NCBI RefSeq assembly: GCF_932276165.1
Contig: NC_063982.1
Span: 2,683,501-2,747,500, forward strand
DNA length: 64,000 bases
Source of the DNA: Plutella xylostella
Lineage: Eukaryota; Arthropoda; Insecta; Lepidoptera; Plutellidae
Direction: 5' to 3'
Part shown: positions 58,101 through 64,000 of the stretch, in pieces
How positions within the stretch are numbered: position 1 is the first letter of the stretch
Layout: every line of letters begins with the position of its first letter
The notes under the pieces: model-generated
What the model was told of the DNA's origin: nothing
Database searches by the model: none
Seen by the model: only the letters and a program-made list of their open reading frames with translations
Position numbers and translations under genes: made by a program

Positions 58101-59658
58101 TGGACTTATCCAGCGCACAATATTCCCTAAAGACCGCGCTACCTCTGAAGTATAGATTAGTATATTAACAAAAACATTTGTTATATTCCAGACCGGAGCG
58201 CACCCGCACCTTATCCTGTGCATCATCAGTGTCGGTGGTGAGCGACCCCGCCGAGCAGGAGCAGCTGCCGGCAGCCGTGGACCCCTTCAGTGAGTAGGCT
58301 GATGAGCATTTATTGAACAAGGGTGGAATATTATCAGTGATATTCTCGTACAAATATTTAAATGACATAAACAATGTTAAAATCCCTACATTCAAACTAA
58401 AAGTCGCATAACTTTTGCAATGGCTGAACCGGTTTGCACGAAACCTGGCTAAGAACACTGGGGGTAACATTACATAACATACATTTAGGGGTTATATTAC
58501 CTATGAGTCCTATGACCCTAAAGAAGCAAAAATAAAATCTGTTCAGCCGCTTGTGCGCTACGCTACCACAGACAGATGCACAAAAACTATTCTCCGTTCA
58601 GAAAAGGCCTCCTTTTGTCTGGGAGAATTTCTTATGATACTTTCATTATGAGATCATTGGGGTGCATGAAAGGAGCCCCCGAGTTACTTATTATCAATAT
58701 CAACTGTACTTCATATGCATCCGGCGCACCCTAGGCAGTCAGTGACTGACGCTATTCTGACTGGTTAATCTTTTCATCACAGTAACAAACCGTAGTAGTA
58801 GTAAACAGTCTTTCGCACTACCTATAACTTTCTCCACAACACCCAAGGTTAGCTGGAAGAGAATGCTGTTAGCATTAAGTTCGCCTATGTACATATTTAG
58901 TATTGTGCAATAAAGTATTTAATAATAATAATAATAATAATAGTATAGCTCTCGTGTTTTTCATCAACACAGTAAGAAGAAAAACATACAATAAATCAAG
59001 ATCGGTAAATGACCGAAAAACTTGGCGTACACATAATGTTGCGTATACCAACAGTGGGCGATGGACGGCTGATGATGATGAATTAATATTTTCAATTATT
59101 ATTTCCCAGAACAAATGGACGCCGTGGCCGTGAACAACAAATGGTGTGCGTCTATAATGGAGTGTGCCAGCGCCAGCGAGAGCGACGCGGATAGCGTCAC
59201 GTTAGGTAACTTACAATTATTAGAAGAAAGTCACCAAATATGGAATAGTGTCCTTATATGGAATAAGTACCTGGATTTCTCAAATCCCCGTTTAGCCTAA
59301 AACTATTGATAATTATAACAATGATATAAATGTCCCTGATTCCTCATGGAAACTCGTCTACCCCAAGGTGTGACCGAGTCATTATCACAAGGTACAGTTT
59401 TTAGATTTTAAGAACTGTTTGTAACCTTAGTTCTCCCGCCTATACCTAGTTATCCATAGACTGTACGAGCCTTCTTCTATTAATTTATTTGACTTTCGTT
59501 AATCATTTTTAATTTTACCTATAACAATTAAAAACCATATTTTTCTGACTAATAACATTGTTGTGTATTTCAGGTCGGGATGGCGACTGCCGCGGCGGCG
59601 TGGATGAAGACGAGGACTCTGTCGATGACGAACCGGACCACCCTGCATACGCACTCAA
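55199..59658 (+). CDS. Kansl2: KANSL2/NSL2-like chromatin-complex subunit, 5' seven exons
   Basis: Likely subunit of the NSL (MOF acetyltransferase) complex. Exons: 55199-55268, 55602-55789, 56903-57114, 57568-57681, 58192-58289, 59110-59205, 59574-59658, all in phase (287 codons plus two bases). The third and fourth exons carry the paired Cys/His zinc-finger module: SCANKSYECLLPVVTGREYC, AEHILQDPTAPYKQCSH, KRCPLPAPAQ, then LCFEHARAA. This is followed by ETLLNQLQHYIK, a Ser/Asp-rich stretch and DEDEDSVDDEPDHPAYALK, just before the point where the family continues with its coiled coil. That continuation is not found here. INO80D shares the finger module and is the alternative identity. The first exon is inferred from phase; translation might start instead at ATG 55619. 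Confidence 0.75.
56300..56840 (+). other. Possible solo LTR or repeat inside the KANSL2-like intron
   Basis: A GC-richer block runs from about TGTCGTGCACCGCAACGCTA to an AATAAA near 56811. It stands out from the flanks and has no domain. A solo LTR would explain the TG start and the internal poly(A) signal, but I could not establish a matching end or target duplication. Confidence 0.25.
57438..57540 (-). repeat. RTE LINE 3' tail (reverse)
   Basis: The complement reads GGCCTGAAACATTTCC...GGAGACCCGTGCCTCAGTAG, then TGGGGACGTGATGATG, the usual RTE tail. It matches the forward copy at 57917-58010. Confidence 0.6.
57917..58010 (+). repeat. RTE LINE 3' tail
   Basis: GGCCAGCGTGGTGGACTAGG, GGAGACCCGTGCTCCAGCAG and TGGGGACGTAATGGGTCGTG followed by ATGATGATGA. 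A third fragment lies at 5139-5185. Confidence 0.65.
58840..58942 (+). repeat. LINE tail with (AAT)n microsatellite
   Basis: AGGTTAGCTGGAAGAGAATG...TTCGCCTATGTACAT resembles the 3' end of a dispersed lepidopteran LINE, also seen near 5348-5395 and 56195-56230. It ends in (TAA)n at 58918-58942. Confidence 0.55.
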
Positions 59659-60617
59659 GTAAGCAGCGTCTACAAAATAATAAAACTTTATTGATAAAGT
59701 ACACAACTTAGGGCCGATTTTTCAATGCTCAGATAGACAGATAGATAGCGTTTATTCGACAGATAGCGAAATATTACATTTTTCAAATGTCAGATAGAAC
59801 TTATTCGTCCAATAACTCAGTTAACTAGAGAATAAATCTATCTGCTGCTTGGGCCGCCAGTAGGCCTACTCTTGGCACGCAAGACGTAAATTCATATTGT
59901 GTTAAGATTGAACACAAGTGTATGGCAATTTCAAGTTAGATTTGGCACTCCCGACATGAATTGGCTCACGATTCGTCTTGTGTTACGAATTGGTTCTAAC
60001 TTGTGTTGCATGTGAGTCAATTTTGACAGTTACTCTGTGAAAGAATGAATGAAAACGAAAAAAAAAACAAATTGTCATTAAAATTCTTGTTGTCATGGCC
60101 GGTCGGTGGATTTTCATAATAAGTAACAACTTAAAAAGTTTAAAAACCAATATTATGGTAAGTTGTTCTGTTACCAAACGTGTTAGAATCATCTGTATAT
60201 CCACTATGATCATTATAATGAACCTAGTTTTTCCCCACAGAGTTCCGCCACTCGGCCGTCGTACCGCCAGACGAAATTACTTGTAGAATATCTAGAAAGT
60301 AACCTAGGAATGGCCAGGGATCTTCTTAAACCGACCTAGGGAAGATAAAATTATGAAAAAATAGCATCAATGGCCTCGACCTTTAATGCGGTCGAAGGGT
60401 CTTGAAAAGATGAACTCCGCTGATATGCCTAAAGTAAGTTAAAATCTTAAGTTTACTTTTAATTGTGTTATGACTAACAAATTAAAATCCCCGTAAGCTA
60501 ACTTACCCCAAGATGACCCACAAATCTTACTTTACTTAACTGTTTTCTTTTCATATTAAGTAAGTACTGGAATTTTTTATTTTTATTTAAATGTTAATGT
60601 GTAATTATTTTTTTCAG

Positions 60618-60919
60618 ACTGAGGCATTCCATGGTAAATGGCAGGATCATAACATACTTAATGTCGAGGTGCAGCATCCTGAACCCATCATACCCAGGCC
60701 TGAACTATCAAGCCTCAACTCATCCTGCTCGCACCTCCCAGCGTAGATCCAGCCGCCGCAACCAAGTTGATGTAGAAGTAGACAGAGTGATGGCCATAGA
60801 GGAAAAGCAGGTAGAGGCCTAACTGCTGACAGCATAGGCTAATGCCCTAAAGCCTAAAGGGGACCTTGCAGAAGCTGTCCGTGATGGAGTCAATATCCTC
60901 ATAGAAATTGTGCAATAGT
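60618..60919 (+). pseudogene. Remnant of a transposon-encoded Myb/zeste-like protein, C-terminal part
   Basis: After an acceptor-like TTTTTTTCAG, one frame reads ...RRSSRRNQVDVEVDRVMAIE up to a stop. The same frame then resumes after two stops with GDLAEAVRDGVNILIEIVQ. The leucine/acidic helix resembles the C-terminus of nuclear proteins that accompany Harbinger transposases. Assignment by eye only. Confidence 0.4.
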
Positions 60920-61589
60920 TATCAAGAAATAACAAAGTTAAGTGCATCTAGTCCCATAACCAGCGTTACTAGTTATGGGTATAGATGCTGTTGTGCAGTA
61001 GTAGATGATGTGATGATTTAAGTAGATTTTATATTATTTTTCTTGTGACTAAAATGTTATTTTATATTAATACCTATCCTATGTCGAAGTATATGAACAT
61101 TTTTGTTTTAAGAAATGTTAAATAATATTATAAAAAGTGTTCCTATATTAATATGTTCCTTATATTATTAAGTTTGCAAGTATTTCAACAGTGGTGGTGA
61201 AATTATTATTCTACAAAAGTATGTCGGTATGATTATTATAAAAATAAAGAATTCTGAAACTTACATAATGTTTTTATTTTTAAATCTTTTTCATTAAGTA
61301 CTGGCATATTTACAAGATACTATAGTATTTAGGCATGTAGATGTGCTGGAAGTGGTGGTTCATCTCCATAGTAAATGGTGGATCCTTCCACCAAACCGGG
61401 TGTTGTGGCTTAACAGGCTGCTCTATTATATTCTCTGCGGGGGTGTACGTACCTGCACCTGGCTATCTCGAATGGAACAATTGTACATATCCCTAACGTC
61501 TAAACTGCCTTCCTATGCATGGACCATTTCCTACCATGCTGGTTCACTGCGGGTTGGTGGGTTCACATTATAATCTAGATATTATGAAA

Positions 61590-62175
61590 ATTCTAGGTTG
61601 CCACAATGTTTTCCTTCATCGTAAGAGAGATGGTATACATTTAACTTAGAAACCATGTAAATTGTAGCGCCAAACAAGCTATTCCCACCATACTGGTCCA
61701 CTGCGGGATGATGGATTCACATATTATCTAGATATGCAGGTTGCCTCACGATGTTATCCTTCATCGTTAGTGCAATGGTATACATTGTAATTAAACTTCA
61801 TGTACATTGTAGCACCAAACGAGCTATAGTTCAGCTACTTTATTCACAAATCTCCACTCAAAAATTGTTTACGTATTTGTTCTTGCCTAGATATCTTGTC
61901 TCACGAAGTTTTTCTTTATCGTAAGAGGGATAATATAGGTACACACATGTAAATTGTTGTTCCAAACGAGCCATTACATATAGGTTTCACATATTATCTA
62001 GATGTGCGAAATCTAGACATGCAGGTTGCCTCACGATGTTTTCCTTCATCGTAAGAGCGATGGTACACATTGTACTTAAATTTAATGTACATTGTAGCCC
62101 CAAACGAGCTATAATTTAAGTACTTTATTCACAAATCTCCACTCAAAAGTTGTTTATTTGTTCTTGCGTAGACGA
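61590..62175. repeat. Tandemly duplicated LINE/SINE tail
   Basis: The block GCAGGTTGCCTCACGATGTT...CCAAACGAGCTATA...CTCCACTCAAAA occurs at about 61733-61900 and again at 62024-62175, with weaker pieces at 61598 and 61890. The motif is common in Lepidoptera. Confidence 0.6.
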
Positions 62176-62490
62176 CTTGCCTAAACACAAGAGTGAACAC
62201 AATAACATCTGTCAAAAAGGTTGTCAAGAGTGCCAATTCCCAATTTGGACTAGATTTTGACGAGTTCCGTCGAAAACCGCTCAATAGTTAAGACAAGATG
62301 GCACCACCGTCGATCTCGGGAGTGCCAAATGACGAGAAGGCAAGATGAAACCAATACATTGCGTGCCAAGAGTAGGGCTACTGATAGGGCTTATTCGATT
62401 GATAATTTGACATTTGAGGTTATTGTAAGTTCTTTTTTGCGTTTATACCAATTCTAAACTACCGAGCGCAGAGAATAATCGTCATTTTCA

Positions 62491-62655
62491 ATGGATATTT
62501 TCGATGATATTGATGATATGGCGATCGAAGAAGAGGCAGTAATGAACGAATATATTAATCCATTTGAAAGGAAAGTCACAGTCGTCAAAACGAGGCCTGA
62601 TCATTATAGTATGGGGGATGCAAAAGAATTTCATCGCCGAAAGGCACCAGACTAG
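62491..62655 (+). pseudogene. Harbinger-type transposase N-terminal remnant
   Basis: ATG 62491 opens 54 codons starting MDIFDDIDDMAIEEEAVMNE and ending with ...KEFHRRKAPD and a stop. The EFHRRFR-like entry into the helix-turn-helix is typical of PIF/Harbinger transposases; here the frame breaks immediately after FHRR. Paired with the opposed Myb-like ORF at 63759-63359. Confidence 0.5.
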
Positions 62656-62746
62656 AAACATTATGTTGATTTATTTTCAATCATTAATTTTATAAAACAG
62701 GAATGTAGCAGCACTTCCTTCATAAAAAAATATTAAGGTACATATA

Positions 62747-63191
62747 GGCTGGCCATACACGGACAGCTTGAGCAGTTTGCCAGTGACCAACATACACGAA
62801 CTGCTCGAGCAGTCAAATTCAACTGCTTCAAGCTGCCATTGATAACTGCTTGCAGCAGTTGTTATTGCACTTATATGCGCGTCACAATCGATGTTGTCGT
62901 CCATTGTAACAAATGAAGCGTGCGGACGGGAAGCGTCCTCGACGTGGAATGAAGAGCGCGGGGCCCGGAGGTAACTGCGCGAGACCAGTCGACAGCTCGA
63001 GCAGTCAGTGTATGCCTGGCGACTGCTTGACCGCACGATGAAATTTCACCGTGCTGCCGACTGCCCGAAGCAGTCGTAACTGCTCGAGCGGTTCCGTGTA
63101 TGTGTTTACGTAGAAGACTGTAGTTTGCTGTGCAGTCGCAGCTTCAAGCAGTCTATCCTGACTGCTTCAAGCTGTCCGTGTATGGCCAGCC
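62747..63191. mobile_element. MITE with GGCTGGCCATACACGGACAG ends and CTGCTCGAGCAG subrepeats
   Basis: TIR GGCTGGCCATACACGGACAG plus CTTGAGCAG at the left; its complement GCTTCAAGCTGTCCGTGTAT plus GGCCAGCC at the right, flanked by ATA on both sides. The interior repeats ACTGCTCGAGCAGT-like and GACTGCTTCAAG-like motifs in both orientations. GC-rich relative to its neighbours. Sits between the two Harbinger ORF remnants. Confidence 0.75.
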
Positions 63192-63358
63192 ATAGTTTTT
63201 CATTTTACGATAAGTAGGTAGGTAACCTATGCTATATATAAGTATCTAAGACATCCCTCCGGCTTGGCGGGATGATCTTCAATGTCCAGTATTGGACTGC
63301 TATAGGCTGAGGAGAAAAGAGTAAATATAATAAAACATAGGTGTTATAATTATTTATT

Positions 63359-63759
63359 TCAGTTTTTATTTGTTAATTCTAAATTAAGGATATGTTGAAT
63401 GGTAATGCTGGAGCAAATGCCTAACACCTTTTCTTCTACATCGATAAATGGAGGTGCATTTGAGGGCCCACCTCCAGTTTTGAACATCTCCTGCCTTTGC
63501 AGGGAAGACATCTTCTTCATTGTTTTTTTGATGCCCTCGTACTTTAACTTAAGGGTTTTCCATGAGCGGACACTTGTGGTTATACCACTGGAGTTAAAAG
63601 AAAACTCAATTTTCTTCCATGCAGTCTCCTTATCTTTATTTGTTGCAGCATCGGTCTTTTTATTTTCTATGACATGTTTGAATTTATCTACCAAACTCAC
63701 TACACAGTAACTTCAGCATTATTAAAATTCGCTAAACGCTCTCTTTTTTGTGAAACCAT
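63359..63759 (-). pseudogene. Zeste/Myb-SANT-like DNA-binding protein of a Harbinger-type element
   Basis: Minus strand. ATG at 63759 reads MVSQKRERLANFNNAEVTV, then a stop and a shift. The main frame (63700-63359) continues VDKFKHVIENKKTDAATNKD, AWKKIEFSFNSSGITTSVRS, WKTLKLKYEGIKKTMKKMSS and GGGPSNAPPFIDVEEKVLGI. The spaced Trp residues and layout match the Myb/SANT-like (zeste-type) module that accompanies insect Harbinger transposases. The frameshift near 63703 makes it a likely pseudogene. Confidence 0.7.
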
Positions 63760-64000
63760 TGTGATTCAAAAATAACAAATTTAAATACCAAAATCAAATC
63801 AACCAAACCAAACAGTCAGTGAGGCTTGTGGCTTGATTGCTCCATTGACAAAAGAATAAAGAGGACATGCCATATCAACGAAAAAAATGCGCTTACCTAA
63901 ACTTTGGTGTCAATTAAAATGGTGGCTTTTTTCTTGAAAAATGTAAACAAACAAATTGTTTGACAGCTGAAGTACCTTGTGTTTGGATGTCAATCTTGGT

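Larger units (their letters stand above)
59711..62430. mobile_element. Degraded Harbinger-like element or cluster
   Basis: The left end GGGCCGATTTTTCAATGCTC AGATAG resembles lepidopteran PIF/Harbinger termini. An inner block CCTACTCTTGGCACGCAA (59868) is mirrored by the complement at 62360-62377, and TTTCAAATGTCAGATAGAAC by the complement near 62395-62425, so the two sides form arms ~2.6 kb apart. The outermost right terminus was not found. Contents: a Myb-like protein remnant and duplicated LINE-tail sequence. Confidence 0.45.

Noticed and set aside
60241..60298. Candidate eighth KANSL2-like exon reading FRHSAVVPPDEITCRISRK
   Set aside because: Attractive peptide and AG/GT borders, but the phase left by exon 7 (two bases) does not match this frame at any AG.
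1..64000. CRISPR array, operon, ribosome binding sites or prophage
   Set aside because: Split genes with spliceosomal introns and insect transposons show this is eukaryotic nuclear DNA; no regularly spaced repeat-spacer array is present.

Overview
The window is nuclear DNA of an insect, most likely a moth or butterfly. The genes are split by short and long introns with GT-AG junctions that I could follow in phase. The AT-rich spacers are packed with repeat types familiar from Lepidoptera: tRNA-headed SINEs, RTE LINEs ending in (ATG)n, a TC...CTAG Helitron, PIF/Harbinger-, hAT-, Tc1/mariner- and Foldback-like elements. No bacterial or phage features are present.

Four conserved host genes can be traced. 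(1) 611-7229 (+): the last eight coding exons of ced-6 (GULP), an engulfment adaptor; its start is left of the window. A tRNA-Val(AAC) gene sits in one of its introns. (2) 8911-16025 (+): an unrecognised small membrane-protein gene. Three separate ATG-bearing first exons all end in the same phase and can join one shared 3' exon that completes the membrane segment and adds a lysine-rich tail ending KKKK, which fits a KKXX ER-retrieval signal. This is the most interesting host locus. (3) 37790-54279 (-): cyclin T, the P-TEFb cyclin, ten exons joining in phase to 816 codons. Its ninth exon has two extra partial copies in the following intron, and a full-length young Jockey retrotransposon lies in the intron between exons 3 and 4. 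(4) 55199-59658 (+): the 5' part of a KANSL2/NSL2-like chromatin gene, diverging from cyclin T; its 3' end is not found in the window. A THAP-domain exon (33538-33718, -) is a fifth, partial gene.

Between these lie transposon-rich blocks. 19376-27799 is one 8.4-kb hAT-like element with an 8-bp target duplication. It carries a second copy of its own family in inverted orientation (21686-24424, also with an 8-bp duplication), together with fragments of at least four retroelements and a Foldback-like element. Two copies of that Foldback-like family occur (22803-23479 and 31759-32523); the second has a perfect 9-bp duplication. Two Tc1-like elements with matching ends (28251-29171 and 39518-40509) keep the same apparent intron inside a transposase remnant. 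The right end (59711-64000) is a Harbinger-rich region with two opposed ORF remnants separated by a MITE.

Long stretches such as 29172-31758, 33719-37789 and much of 16026-18430 are AT-rich with no gene I can support. Exon boundaries come from reading splice sites, phase and protein similarity by eye. UTR ends, promoters and poly(A) sites are mostly not determined.
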